A stretch of 64,000 bases of DNA from CBDFKV01 sp965249035 (GCA_965249035.1 CBDFKV010000006.1:62001-126000), one strand, 5' to 3'; numbered from the stretch's first letter, positions 8,098-16,900 are shown. A program made the numbers and translations. The notes: generated from the sequence alone by a model not told the origin.

Positions 8098-9480
8098 TTA
8101 GCATAAACGAGGCGCAGCTATCCCTAGGTCAGGTGGCTTATACCGTTGTTGTGCCAGCTTTTTCAAATTCTGTGCCGTGGCCGCAAGTAAGAATTCATCT
8201 TTCGCACCGGATATTCCGCGTAGCCGTAGTCGGTCAAAGTTCAAAGCACGCTTTAGGTGGGCAAATAATACCTCCACCTTCTTTCTATCATTTCGTGACT
8301 GTTGGTACCTCGGGCTTTGACAGATATTTCGAGCCACATCCCTTGAAGATTCATAGATGCTGCGAGCGATCTTTCTAATGTCGGTATTTGGGCAACATTG
8401 AAATTTGAAGCGACAGTCCCTACAGTCGTGAGTGCTGGAGCGATAAATGATAGTGTTGGCCTTGGTTACCCGTGACCGTGCATTCTTGAAATTTCGTCTT
8501 CTTGACTGAAGCAATTTACCATCGGGACAATGGTAACAATCTAATTCACCGTCCCAGACAAAATTAGATCGGTTGAAAATACCTTGATTGTTGTTTGACC
8601 TGTCCCATACCGGGATATGCGGCTCAATCTCCTTTTTCTCCACCACCCAATCCAGCATCGCCGCCGATCCATAGGCTGTATCTGCTATCAGTCGCTTGGG
8701 CTTTATCTTCAAGTTATCCTCCACCCGATCAATCATCGTTCGAGTGCTCGCAACTTCAGATGTTCTGTGTGCGGGTGTAGGCTCTACATCCACAATGATG
8801 TTGTTCTCAATATCAATCAGGTAGTTAGTGCTGTAATAGAATTGACCAGGGCCTTTGTCACCTGCCCACTGGGCCATGGGGTCGGTCGTAGATACTTTCT
8901 TCTGCGTTCTTTTTGCAGAAGGATCATTGTCTAATGCTTCGAGATATTCTCTGACAGCGCGGGATTGTGTCAAACTTGGTTGCCAGTCAACCGGGCCATC
9001 AACCATCTTCTGCCTGGAGGCGTCTGCCTTTATATAGCTGGCGTCTGTCGCAAAGCCTTCTCCCTTGATTAACCCTTCGTCGTTGCAACGCTGTACAACG
9101 GTATCGAATACAAGCCTGAGTAAATCAGCATCTCTAAACCGACCATGCCGGTTCTTTGAAAATGTGGAATGATTAGGAACATTATCTTCCAACCCCAAAC
9201 CGCAGAACCATCGATAGGCCAAGTTGAAATTGACTTCTTCACATAATCGACGTTCTGACCGAATTCCATAGCAATAGCCAATCAGAAGCATCCGAATCAT
9301 TAGCTCAGGATCAACTGACGGCCGACCAGTGTGGCTATAGTAAGGCTTAAGATGTTCACTGATACCGCCAAAGTCTAAAAAGGCATCTATCTGACGAAGA
9401 AGATGGTCCTCGGGGATATGAGTCTCCAGGCAAAAATCATAAAACAACGTGTTTTGCCGTCCCGGTAGCTGTCCCATCAT
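8098..9480 (-). CDS. IS1182-family DDE transposase
   Basis: 460-residue transposase with no internal stop. The N-terminal DUF772-type region contains YYSHTGRPSVDPELMIRML and SERRLCEEVNFNLAYRWF. The candidate catalytic acidic residues are in GFATDASYIKADAS, LIADTAYGSA and the C-terminal KKVEVLFAHLKRAL. A Cys-rich insertion (CYHCPDGK, then CRDCRFKFQCCP) is typical of IS1182-type proteins. The coding region fills nearly all the element between its inverted repeats. The start is the second of two consecutive-looking Met codons at most, so either choice changes the protein by one residue. Confidence 0.93.
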   Translation of the reverse strand: MMGQLPGRQNTLFYDFCLETHIPEDHLLRQIDAFLDFGGISEHLKPYYSHTGRPSVDPELMIRMLLIGYCYGIRSERRLCEEVNFNLAYRWFCGLGLEDNVPNHSTFSKNRHGRFRDADLLRLVFDTVVQRCNDEGLIKGEGFATDASYIKADASRQKMVDGPVDWQPSLTQSRAVREYLEALDNDPSAKRTQKKVSTTDPMAQWAGDKGPGQFYYSTNYLIDIENNIIVDVEPTPAHRTSEVASTRTMIDRVEDNLKIKPKRLIADTAYGSAAMLDWVVEKKEIEPHIPVWDRSNNNQGIFNRSNFVWDGELDCYHCPDGKLLQSRRRNFKNARSRVTKANTIIYRSSTHDCRDCRFKFQCCPNTDIRKIARSIYESSRDVARNICQSPRYQQSRNDRKKVEVLFAHLKRALNFDRLRLRGISGAKDEFLLAATAQNLKKLAQQRYKPPDLGIAAPRLC

Positions 9481-9539
9481 GATAATAAAACCTAGTAATT
9501 TCAGTGCCTTAATTATCTCATGACACTTGTTCTTCCGGT

Positions 9540-9557
9540 GAGTTTTTCAACAGTATC
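9540..9557 (-). repeat. IS right terminal inverted repeat
   Basis: Exact reverse complement of the left terminal repeat, followed by the TGCC target-site copy. It lies about 60 bp upstream of the transposase start codon. Confidence 0.88.
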
Positions 9558-9599
9558 TGCCCGTAGCGGTCACTCGTATATGGAGAGGGACTAACCATC

Positions 9600-10043
9600 T
9601 TATCCCTCTAACTTATGAGCGATTTTCCCAATAACCCCCAAGGTGGTCTCAAGGTCTTTTACACTAATGCCTTCTGAGCACTGGTTCGCCCAGGGAATCT
9701 GTTTTTCCCACAATTGTTGGAATATTGTTTTTCCCTTGGGGGTTAACTCAACGTATTTAGCCCGTTTATGATGCGGGTTCTCAGTCAAGCAAAGTAAACC
9801 ATCCTTTGTCATAGCATCGACCAGACGTTGAACAGCCTGACGGCTTTGCCCCATGTTGCGTCCTATTTGGGGCACTGTAAGTGGTGTTGCTGACATCTCA
9901 GCAGCACCCAGTATTTTCCATCGAGAGCTGGTAATACCAAATTCTTTGGTCAGTTGATCTCCTTCAGCATTAAGCATCCCGCTAACCTTGAATATGTCCA
10001 ATGTCAGCTGAGTGAAAAGCTCACCAGCGTTTTTCGATTTCAT
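9600..10043 (-). CDS. MarR-family transcriptional regulator
   Basis: 147-residue winged-helix regulator. The recognition region LTVPQIGRNMGQSRQAVQRLVDAM and the wing TENPHHKRAKYVELTPKG are classic MarR features, with helical dimerisation segments at both ends. It is transcribed away from a membrane protein/cytochrome operon. Two palindromic boxes in the 105-bp divergent gap overlap the operon promoter, so it probably represses that operon and perhaps itself. The inducer is unknown. It lies just outside the IS right end, so the IS could supply or block readthrough from its downstream side only. Confidence 0.9.
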   Translation of the reverse strand: MKSKNAGELFTQLTLDIFKVSGMLNAEGDQLTKEFGITSSRWKILGAAEMSATPLTVPQIGRNMGQSRQAVQRLVDAMTKDGLLCLTENPHHKRAKYVELTPKGKTIFQQLWEKQIPWANQCSEGISVKDLETTLGVIGKIAHKLEG

Positions 10044-10062
10044 ATTATTTCACCTCAATTAG

Positions 10063-10091
10063 TTGACAACATGTTACCAAAGAATTATTAT
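10063..10091 (+). promoter_or_regulatory. Strong sigma70-type promoter of the cytochrome operon
   Basis: TTGACA and TATTAT are separated by exactly 17 bp, close to consensus. The first palindromic box overlaps the -35 element and the second lies just after the -10. The first gene of the operon begins about 55 bp downstream. Confidence 0.8.
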
Positions 10092-10105
10092 AGCAACATG
10101 TTGTC
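10065..10105. promoter_or_regulatory. Paired MarR-type operator boxes
   Basis: GACAACATGTT at the left and AACATGTTGTC at the right form a perfect 11-bp inverted pair, each containing the palindrome AACATGTT. Their centres are 30 bp apart, about three helical turns, which places two dimers on the same face. They bracket the promoter -10 element and lie between the divergent MarR and membrane-protein genes. Confidence 0.75.
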
Positions 10106-10148
10106 GCATTGGCACTATATTGCTTACTTTATCACAGAGGAAAAAACT

Positions 10149-10580
10149 ATGAAACAGCTTATTCATCGTATCGGCGCTATCACTGCCACGCTGTGTATTC
10201 TGACTTTTCTAACTTCGACAATCGCTGTTGAACTATTTGGAAGTGAACAGGCTATTGCAACAGTTAAAAGCCTGATTGTTATGCCTGGCCTGTTTATCAT
10301 GATTCCGGCTATCGCTGCTGCTGGAGCGACCGGTATGGCGATGTCCACAAGTAATAGCCGTGGCCCGGTTGGTCGAAAGAGAAAAAGAATGCCGTTCATT
10401 GGTGCAAACGGAGTCCTGATTTTAATACCAGCTGCTATCGTTTTAGATCAGTGGGCTTCAGCGGGTCGCTTTGATACCACCTTCTACCTCGTTCAAGGTC
10501 TAGAGATATTCGCTGGCGGCATCAATCTCACGCTCATGTTTCTAAATATCCGGGACGCTCGGAAAATGAAACGTAAATAG
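10149..10580 (+). CDS. Small integral membrane protein of unknown function
   Basis: 143-residue protein with about four hydrophobic segments (near residues 10-30, 38-58, 85-102 and 113-133), a basic RGPVGRKRKRMP loop in the middle and a basic KMKRK tail. I do not recognise a family with certainty. An in-frame upstream extension exists, but the ATG used here follows GAGGAAAAAACT and begins a hydrophobic leader, so it is preferred. The gene is the first of a MarR-controlled operon with a cytochrome c and a cytochrome b561, so a role in a membrane redox module is likely but unproven. Confidence 0.75.
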   Translation: MKQLIHRIGAITATLCILTFLTSTIAVELFGSEQAIATVKSLIVMPGLFIMIPAIAAAGATGMAMSTSNSRGPVGRKRKRMPFIGANGVLILIPAAIVLDQWASAGRFDTTFYLVQGLEIFAGGINLTLMFLNIRDARKMKRK

Positions 10581-10592
10581 AGAGGAAACATC

Positions 10593-10922
10593 ATGGATTC
10601 TATACAAATGATCAAACAATCGATTCTGGCTTCAATCGTTTTCACTGCGCTGGCGAGTACATCGGTATTTGCAGAGGATGGAACCTTCGCCAATGTTTGC
10701 AGTGAATGCCATACCGGTGGATTTAAAGGCTGGGTTTCAGGTGCTCCCAATGTAAAGAAAGAACATAAGTGGGAGGAGTTTCTTAATCGCCACACCGCTG
10801 AGGAAATGAAAGAGATCGTTTTAAATGGGTCGGAAGACCATAAACAGAAAGGTGGCTGTAAAACCTGTTCTGATGATGATATCAGGGCTGCGGTTGACTA
10901 TGTTTTGACCCTGGTTGAGTAG
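10593..10922 (+). CDS. Small periplasmic c-type cytochrome (monohaem)
   Basis: 109-residue protein with a Sec signal peptide (cleavage likely after TSVFA) and one CxxCH haem motif, CSECH, near residue 35. A second Cys pair region (GGCKTCSDDD) near the C-terminus lacks the His and is not a haem site; it could form a disulfide. The C-terminal DDDIRAAVDYVLTL resembles the final helix of class I cytochromes c. It follows the membrane protein by 12 bp after an AGAGGAAA ribosome site and precedes cytochrome b561 by 15 bp. It probably exchanges electrons with that b-type cytochrome. Confidence 0.85.
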   Translation: MDSIQMIKQSILASIVFTALASTSVFAEDGTFANVCSECHTGGFKGWVSGAPNVKKEHKWEEFLNRHTAEEMKEIVLNGSEDHKQKGGCKTCSDDDIRAAVDYVLTLVE

Positions 10923-10937
10923 CAGGGAGATGATGGG

Positions 10938-11420
10938 ATGAATCGTTATAGTCCTGCATTTGTCACTTTGCACTGGTTATCAGCGAGTCTAATAATAGTG
11001 CTGCTATGCATTGGCCATATTATGCCTCAGCGACTACATATCCTCATAGGTGCGCTTGTCGGCGTCATGTTTATCATTCGACTTTTCCTTAAATCGCGGT
11101 TGGTAAACTCACGTCCAGCAAGCGCTAAAAACAATGTAACCGAAACGCTGATTACGATGGCTCATAACATTATCTATGGATTGCTTTTTGCGGTAGTGAT
11201 CAGCGGTATCGGTGTGGCAATCAACTTATTCTTTCATAATAGCGTGGGCATGAATGAGAACATGCTCGTTCAGTCACTTCACCATTGGCTAACGAATGTG
11301 CTGCTAGGGGTTATTTCAATACATGTGATCGCAGCACTTTTTCATCAATTCATTCTAAAAGACCAACTTATTTCGAGAATGTGGTTTAACAGCAGAATGA
11401 AGGTGAGTCATGTTGAATGA
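10938..11420 (+). CDS. Cytochrome b561-like membrane protein
   Basis: 160-residue protein with four predicted membrane helices, matching bacterial cytochrome b561 (CybB) family size. Candidate haem-axial His residues lie in TLHWLSASLI (first helix), MPQRLHILIGALVG (second), MAHNIIYGLLF (third) and SIHVIAALFHQFIL (fourth). Substrate is unknown; family members move electrons between quinones and periplasmic or membrane acceptors. It ends the MarR-controlled operon and overlaps nothing downstream; the next gene, ftsK, is convergent. Confidence 0.88.
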   Translation: MNRYSPAFVTLHWLSASLIIVLLCIGHIMPQRLHILIGALVGVMFIIRLFLKSRLVNSRPASAKNNVTETLITMAHNIIYGLLFAVVISGIGVAINLFFHNSVGMNENMLVQSLHHWLTNVLLGVISIHVIAALFHQFILKDQLISRMWFNSRMKVSHVE

Positions 11421-11549
11421 CTATAAAGAGTATACAGCACCCATCCATAAATATACTGAACTGATTTTTCCCTTACTAAAGAATTCTCTAATTGATCCGA
11501 TTTCGTTATCACCACTACGTCAGCCTCAATAACAAAGCCGCTTACAAAA

Positions 11550-13913
11550 TTAGTCTAATTCAGGGGGTGGTGGCGCAAGGATTTCGCGGGAACCGCTTTC
11601 CAGCGGGCCAACAATACCCGACTCTTCCATCATCTCGACCATGCGTGCGGCGCGGTTATAGCCCACCCGCAGATATCGCTGTACAGCAGAAATAGAGGCT
11701 TTACGCTCTTTGGTCACAAAGAAAACCGCACGATCATACAACTCATCAATGTTGTCATCACCATGGGCACCGTTTGGATCAGCCAGGTTGAAATCACCAC
11801 CAAACTCACCTTCGGTAATCTCGTCGATATAAACGGGTTTTGCAGCTTTGCGCAGGTGCTCGGTGACTTTGCGGACTTCATCGTCAGACACAAATGCACC
11901 ATGAACACGCTGAGGATGACCCACTCCAGGCGGTAAAAATAGCATATCGCCCTGCCCTAATAATTGCTCAGCACCCATTTGATCGAGCACCGTACGCGAA
12001 TCTGCACGTGAAGACACTTGGAACGCTATCCGGCTGGGTACGTTCGCTTTGATCAAGCCAGTCACCACATCAACCGATGGTCGTTGGGTTGCCAACACCA
12101 AATGAATCCCAGCCGCGCGGGCGCGTTGAGCGATCCTGATGATCACTTCCTCAATCTTCTTTTTGGTGATCATCATCAAGTCAGCCAGTTCGTCGACAAT
12201 GACCACGATATAGGGTAAATGCTCCAGAAAGGGTGCTTCGGCGTCAACATCATCTAAAGTCGCTTCAAACAATGGATCTCGTATAGGCTCGCCAGCCGTT
12301 TGTGCGTCTTTTACCTTTTTGTTATAGCCAACAACATTTCGTACACCCAGTGCAGCCATGATTCTGAAACGGCGATCCATTTCTCCAATGCACCACCTAA
12401 GCGCGTTGGATGCCTTTTTCATGTCGGTCACCACCGGTGCCAGCAAGTGTGGGATATCTTCGTAAACTGATAGCTCCAGCATTTTAGGGTCAACCATAAT
12501 CAGTCGAACCTGTTCGGGTGTATTTTTATAAACCAAGCTCATGATCAGTGTATTGATACACACCGATTTACCCGAGCCGGTGGTACCCGCTACTAAAATA
12601 TGCGGTGTTTTGGCTAAATCCAATACCACCGGGAATCCGGCAATGTCCTTACCCAATACGACCGTTAGCGGTGCTTTAGCTTTTTCGTAGATTTCTGACG
12701 ACAAGACGTCTAGTAGCTGCACGATTTCTCGTGTCTGGTTTGGAATCTCAATCCCCATCAACGACTTGCCAGGGATATTCTCCACCACACGGATACTCAC
12801 CACCGATAAAGCGCGAGCTAAATCGCGCCCTAAGCCCACTACCTGGCTCGCTTTCACCCCCGCCGCCAAGTCAATTTCAAATCGGGTGATCACTGGGCCC
12901 GGTTGTACCGCCTCGACGGTGATATCAATATTAAAGTCTTTTAGCTTCTTGACTAATAAATGAGACATCATGGCTAGTTCTTTTTCGGAATAGCCATCAG
13001 AGCTGTCGGCCACCGAATCGAGCAAAGTCAGCGGCGGAAAGCCACCGTCACCTTCGGAGGTGAATAGCGGCAGTTGCTTTTCTTTCTCATAGCGCTCGCT
13101 GATCACAGGAGTCGGTGTTTTCGGGGTGATTTTCGGTGGGCTTTTCTTGTTAATCGCTTGTCGAACTGCGGTGACGCTTTCAGTGCGGCGTTTGCGCTCG
13201 CGCCCACCTTTGAGTTGGTCGATTAAGCCTGTAACCTGAATTTTCGCCTTCTGGTACAGCATAAACCCTGTGCGACCGAGCCACTCCATTAGCTGAAACC
13301 ACGGCAGGCGCGTTACCAGCGTAATCCCCACCAACAAGAAAGCGAAAAGCAACAAAGTGGTTCCTACCACCCCAAACTTAGACAGCAAGCCTTGATTAAC
13401 CAACGCACCTAACACTCCGCCTGAAGCGTATGGATTGCTTACAGGGGACTCAAAATATAAGGCATCCAAGCCACATGCTCCGATCATAGCGATTACAAAC
13501 CCAATGATCGGTGCAAATATGTCAAAAAAGCCAATTTCGTCCGATGGGTCGCGCTGTTTATCCACACCTAAATAACGCCACGCCGCGCCAGCAATTAGGA
13601 TTAAGAAAAAGTACGATATTTTTCCAAATCCTGCCATCAAAGCATCAGCAATCCACGCACCTACACCACCGCCCCAGTTTTGAACAGGCAGCTGCCCAGG
13701 CTGGTTGGTCGGCCCTGGGTCCGCCGGACTATAAGAAAGCAAGCATACAAACAGATAGAAGATCAGCGCCGCAATCGCTACCAGCAATACTTCACGCGCA
13801 AATTTTGGCATGCGTTGCAGGCTAGACGAGCGCAGTGCGGCTTTGCCGGTTGCACGTTTGGTAGTACGATTTTGAGTAGACTTCCTGCCCACGGTTCGGT
13901 TCTGATTAGCCAC
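11550..13913 (-). CDS. ftsK: DNA translocase FtsK
   Basis: Septum-anchored DNA pump that clears chromosome ends and activates XerCD at dif. The 787-residue form has four N-terminal membrane helices (about residues 40-200), a short Pro/Lys-rich linker (about 230-270), and a RecA-type motor with Walker A GTTGSGKSVCINT near residue 446 and Walker B VVIVDELADLMM. A C-terminal gamma winged helix (about 720-780, KASISAVQRYLRVGYNRAARMVE) reads the KOPS sequences. The linker is much shorter than in E. coli FtsK, as in many gammaproteobacteria. It is divergent from trxB, a common neighbourhood. Confidence 0.97.
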   Translation of the reverse strand: MANQNRTVGRKSTQNRTTKRATGKAALRSSSLQRMPKFAREVLLVAIAALIFYLFVCLLSYSPADPGPTNQPGQLPVQNWGGGVGAWIADALMAGFGKISYFFLILIAGAAWRYLGVDKQRDPSDEIGFFDIFAPIIGFVIAMIGACGLDALYFESPVSNPYASGGVLGALVNQGLLSKFGVVGTTLLLFAFLLVGITLVTRLPWFQLMEWLGRTGFMLYQKAKIQVTGLIDQLKGGRERKRRTESVTAVRQAINKKSPPKITPKTPTPVISERYEKEKQLPLFTSEGDGGFPPLTLLDSVADSSDGYSEKELAMMSHLLVKKLKDFNIDITVEAVQPGPVITRFEIDLAAGVKASQVVGLGRDLARALSVVSIRVVENIPGKSLMGIEIPNQTREIVQLLDVLSSEIYEKAKAPLTVVLGKDIAGFPVVLDLAKTPHILVAGTTGSGKSVCINTLIMSLVYKNTPEQVRLIMVDPKMLELSVYEDIPHLLAPVVTDMKKASNALRWCIGEMDRRFRIMAALGVRNVVGYNKKVKDAQTAGEPIRDPLFEATLDDVDAEAPFLEHLPYIVVIVDELADLMMITKKKIEEVIIRIAQRARAAGIHLVLATQRPSVDVVTGLIKANVPSRIAFQVSSRADSRTVLDQMGAEQLLGQGDMLFLPPGVGHPQRVHGAFVSDDEVRKVTEHLRKAAKPVYIDEITEGEFGGDFNLADPNGAHGDDNIDELYDRAVFFVTKERKASISAVQRYLRVGYNRAARMVEMMEESGIVGPLESGSREILAPPPPELD

Positions 13914-14022
13914 GAATTGATCAATTATTTACACGCGGCCTATTCTATCACGCTATCCTTTCAAATCTGCGGCCGGCTGCAGTACAATCGCGCGCCTCAC
14001 TATTTAAATGGAAATGACCCGA

Positions 14023-14985
14023 ATGGCTGACCCAAAACACGCAAGCTTGTTGATTTTAGGCTCCGGGCCCGCGGGCTATACCGCAGCAATCTATGCCGCT
14101 CGAGCGAACCTGAAACCCACGCTAATTACCGGTATGGAACAAGGTGGGCAGCTCACCACCACTACCGAAGTGGACAATTGGCCGGGCGAGGAAGAAGGCA
14201 TACAAGGTCCTGAATTAATGGATAAAATGTTGAAGCAAGCCGAACGCTTTGATACTGAAATCATATTTGATCAAATCACGAAGGTGAATCTTAAAAGCAA
14301 GCCATTTCAACTCACTGGTGATACCGGCCAATACACCTGTGATGCACTGATTATTTGTACCGGTGCATCGGCCCGATATCTGGGCTTGCCTTCTGAAGAA
14401 GCATTTAAAGGCCGGGGCGTTTCTGCCTGCGCGACCTGCGACGGTTTTTTCTATCGCAATCAAAAAGTGGCGGTTATCGGTGGTGGTAACACCGCAGCAG
14501 AAGAAGCATTGTATCTGTCCAACATTGCTAAAGAAGTCGTATTAGTACATCGCCGCGATGAGCTGCGCGCTGAAGCCATATTGGTTGACCGCATTATGGC
14601 CAAGTCAGTCGAGAATGGCGGCAACATTACGGTTGAGTGGGACAGTGTCTTGGATGAAGTGCTAGGCGATGACACTGGCGTAACCGGGATGCGGATCAAA
14701 AATGTCAAAACTGAAGATACCCAAGACATTGATCTAATGGGCGTATTTATCGCCATCGGCCACAGCCCGAACACCGGTATTTTTAAAGACCAACTAGAGA
14801 TGCAAGGGGGTTATTTACACACTGAAGGCGGACATGAGGGTAAGGCCACGCAAACTTCAACCCCCGGCGTATTCGCAGCGGGCGACGTGATGGACCACGT
14901 TTATCGGCAAGCGGTTACCTCCGCAGGCACGGGTTGTATGGCGGCATTGGATGCTGAACGCTATTTAAAGGCCAACGAAGGCTAG
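14023..14985 (+). CDS. trxB: Thioredoxin reductase
   Basis: NADPH-dependent flavoenzyme that reduces thioredoxin. The 320-residue product has the FAD motif GSGPAGYTAAIYAARA at the N-terminus, the redox-active CATC (about residues 135-138, in ACATCDGFFY), the NADPH motif GGGNTAAEEAL and the C-terminal FAD-closing GVFAAGDVMD. Two upstream in-frame ATGs exist five and three codons earlier; the third ATG is chosen because MADPKHA is the usual start and a GGAAATGA stretch lies before it. An Smr-domain gene begins 6 bp after its stop. Confidence 0.96.
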   Translation: MADPKHASLLILGSGPAGYTAAIYAARANLKPTLITGMEQGGQLTTTTEVDNWPGEEEGIQGPELMDKMLKQAERFDTEIIFDQITKVNLKSKPFQLTGDTGQYTCDALIICTGASARYLGLPSEEAFKGRGVSACATCDGFFYRNQKVAVIGGGNTAAEEALYLSNIAKEVVLVHRRDELRAEAILVDRIMAKSVENGGNITVEWDSVLDEVLGDDTGVTGMRIKNVKTEDTQDIDLMGVFIAIGHSPNTGIFKDQLEMQGGYLHTEGGHEGKATQTSTPGVFAAGDVMDHVYRQAVTSAGTGCMAALDAERYLKANEG

Positions 14986-14991
14986 ATAGCT

Positions 14992-15531
14992 TTGGCCAAC
15001 CCCGATGATGACATTGATTTTGCTGCCGCCATGCAAGGTGTGCAGCAAATCGATGACGATAAAATCCATCCTCGCTCAATCACCCAACCACCAACGATAA
15101 GGCGGCGTACACCAACCACACAAACCACCCGCAAACCTAACACTCATGCAGGTTATCGTCAGAATGAATTGGGTGCCAGCGATTTATTTTACGCGTGCAC
15201 TGGCGTCAATCAACAAGCGTTAAGGCGCTTAAAGCGTGGCGCATTCTCATTCGATTCAACACTTGACCTGCATGGCTTAACCTGGGCCGCTGCTGAAACA
15301 GAGCTGGCTGAGTGGCTAGATCAGTGTGTCCACGACTCAATACGCTGTGGGCTGTTGATCCACGGCAAAGGCCTACACAGCCCAGTTGACGAGTTTGGCC
15401 GCCAATTGCCAACGCTTAAGCAACAATCAGCCCTGTGGTTAATGCTGCAGGCCGAGATACTCGCTTATAGCAGCGCACAGCCCAAGCATGGCGGAAATGG
15501 AGCTATGTACGTATTGTTTATGCGCCAATAG
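14992..15531 (+). CDS. Smr-domain protein (SmrA/YdaL-like putative nuclease)
   Basis: 179-residue protein with a disordered, Thr/Pro-rich first half and a C-terminal Smr domain (about residues 80-178). The family signatures LDLHGLTW and LLIHGKG and the final HGGNGAMYVLFMR are all visible. Smr proteins are nicking or RNA-cleaving enzymes linked to recombination or ribosome rescue. The reading frame begins with TTG only 6 bp after the trxB stop; no ATG lies near the conserved N-terminus, so TTG is the probable start and translation may be coupled to trxB. Confidence 0.85.
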   Translation: MANPDDDIDFAAAMQGVQQIDDDKIHPRSITQPPTIRRRTPTTQTTRKPNTHAGYRQNELGASDLFYACTGVNQQALRRLKRGAFSFDSTLDLHGLTWAAAETELAEWLDQCVHDSIRCGLLIHGKGLHSPVDEFGRQLPTLKQQSALWLMLQAEILAYSSAQPKHGGNGAMYVLFMRQ

Positions 15532-15593
15532 TACGATTTAATCGTGACTCTGTTGGATCCCACGATCACTAGCCTAAATATCCCATTGCGCGT

Positions 15594-16064
15594 ATGAAGT
15601 ATTCCGAATTACTCGCCCAAGCGTCCGAGCAAGTTAACCAAATCATGCCCTGGGATTGGGCCGACTATACAAAGGCTAATCCCGACGCCTTAATCGTCGA
15701 CGTCAGAGAACCCGACGAATTTGAAGCCGTTCACATCAAGGGTTCGATTTTTGTGCCCCGGGGCATTCTCGAAAGCGCTTGTGAATGGGACTATACCGAA
15801 ACCATTCCCGAGCTAGTCAAAGCCCGTAACCGTGCAGTACTGGTCATCTGCCGCTCTGGTCAGCGCAGCGTCTTGGCAGCGTTAACGTTGCTGCTGCTTG
15901 GGTACGAAAAGGTCACTTCACTAAAGCTTGGCCTGAACGGCTTGAACAACGAAGAATTTGTATTGGTCAATAGCAAAGGTGAGGACATCGATATCGACTT
16001 TGCTGAAAAATTCTTCTCCCCTCCCGTCGCCCCTGAACAACGACGGCCCTCCACTTCGAGTTAG
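15594..16064 (+). CDS. Rhodanese-like domain protein
   Basis: 156-residue single-domain rhodanese, predicted to carry sulfane sulfur on an active-site Cys. The domain spans roughly residues 25-125, with LIVDVREPDEFEAVHIKGS and the six-residue active loop beginning CRSGQRS. There is no signal peptide, so it is cytoplasmic. A single-domain rhodanese is in keeping with a sulfur-oxidising host, but these are widespread and the substrate is unknown. The C-terminal SPPVAPEQRRPSTSS tail is probably disordered. Confidence 0.88.
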   Translation: MKYSELLAQASEQVNQIMPWDWADYTKANPDALIVDVREPDEFEAVHIKGSIFVPRGILESACEWDYTETIPELVKARNRAVLVICRSGQRSVLAALTLLLLGYEKVTSLKLGLNGLNNEEFVLVNSKGEDIDIDFAEKFFSPPVAPEQRRPSTSS

Positions 16065-16080
16065 CCATGTGCCGTCGGTT

Positions 16081-16138
16081 CTGCGTTATAATCAGACGCA
16101 GACTTACTCTTACACTATTGACTTACTCTTACACTATT
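16081..16138 (+). promoter_or_regulatory. Putative promoter region with palindrome and 19-bp duplication
   Basis: TATAAT (16087-16092) lies in the loop of the inverted repeat CTGCGT/ACGCAG, and no good -35 is seen. It is followed by two exact tandem copies of the 19-mer GACTTACTCTTACACTATT (16101-16119 and 16120-16138), which reach to 11 bp before the cytochrome start codon. The duplication probably forms part of the 5' leader. Confidence 0.45.
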
Positions 16139-16149
16139 AAGGACTCACA

Positions 16150-16680
16150 ATGAATCAGCTTTTCACTATCAAAAAGATCACAGCCGCGCTAGTTGTCAGC
16201 AGCATGGCTGGCATAGTGGCCGCGAACAGTCCCTCTGATATTGAACAGCGTATTAAACAAATTGGTCGCATTAATATTCAGGCTGCGAATATCCAGATTA
16301 CAGCAGCACCCGCTGAAGCGTCTACAGCAACGGCCACAAGCACTCCAATGACTGAAACATCTGCGGACGCGCCGATAACAACGGCCACCAGCACTCCAGC
16401 TATCAAAGCTCCGGCTGGACTCGCAGCTGGCAGTGCGATTGACGTTGAAGCACTCTACAACGGTTCCTGCATGGCTTGTCACGCAACCGGTGCTGCGGGC
16501 GCACCCATCGTTGGCCAAGCCGAGGCCTGGGCAGCGCGTATTGCTAAGGGCGAAGCCGCGTTAATCGAAAGCGCCATCAATGGCGTTGAGGGTACGACCA
16601 TGATGCCTCGCGGCACCTCGACCTACTCCGATGAAGAACTGGCTGCAATCGTCAGCTATATGGTCGCCAAATCTCAATAG
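16150..16680 (+). CDS. Cytochrome c5-like c-type cytochrome
   Basis: 176-residue exported monohaem cytochrome. A signal peptide ends near AGIVAANS. An Ala/Thr-rich low-complexity linker with repeated ATSTP follows (about residues 55-90), then a class I cytochrome domain with CMACH near residue 107 and the axial Met region GTTMMPRG. The C-terminal DEELAAIVSYMV helix is typical of cytochrome c5 and related electron carriers. The linker could tether the haem domain to the membrane if the signal is not cleaved. It likely shuttles electrons to a terminal oxidase. Confidence 0.88.
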   Translation: MNQLFTIKKITAALVVSSMAGIVAANSPSDIEQRIKQIGRINIQAANIQITAAPAEASTATATSTPMTETSADAPITTATSTPAIKAPAGLAAGSAIDVEALYNGSCMACHATGAAGAPIVGQAEAWAARIAKGEAALIESAINGVEGTTMMPRGTSTYSDEELAAIVSYMVAKSQ

Positions 16681-16900
16681 TTATTGCCATTCCCTTACAC
16701 CCAGCTCAAATCTAAACGAAATAGGTCCGCCCACTCGATTATCAACATCGGTGAGAACCTCTCATTTCTGCATATCTTGCACCTATTAAGCCTGCTTCTC
16801 TCAACCAAGCACTGTCATCACAAAAGCTGATAATCGCAGCTATATCCCCTATCTCGCTTGGTGTAGAATTCGCGACTAATTTTGCACTCGCAGATACCAC

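Larger units (their letters stand above)
7971..9557. mobile_element. Intact IS1182-family insertion sequence
   Basis: A 1587-bp element bounded by perfect 18-bp inverted repeats (GATACTGTTGAAAAACTC at the left, its complement at the right). It carries one full transposase gene. TGCC occurs on both outer sides, consistent with a 4-bp target duplication. The perfect ends and open reading frame point to recent, possibly active transposition. It lies between the polyamine locus and the MarR gene and interrupts no recognisable gene. Confidence 0.88.
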
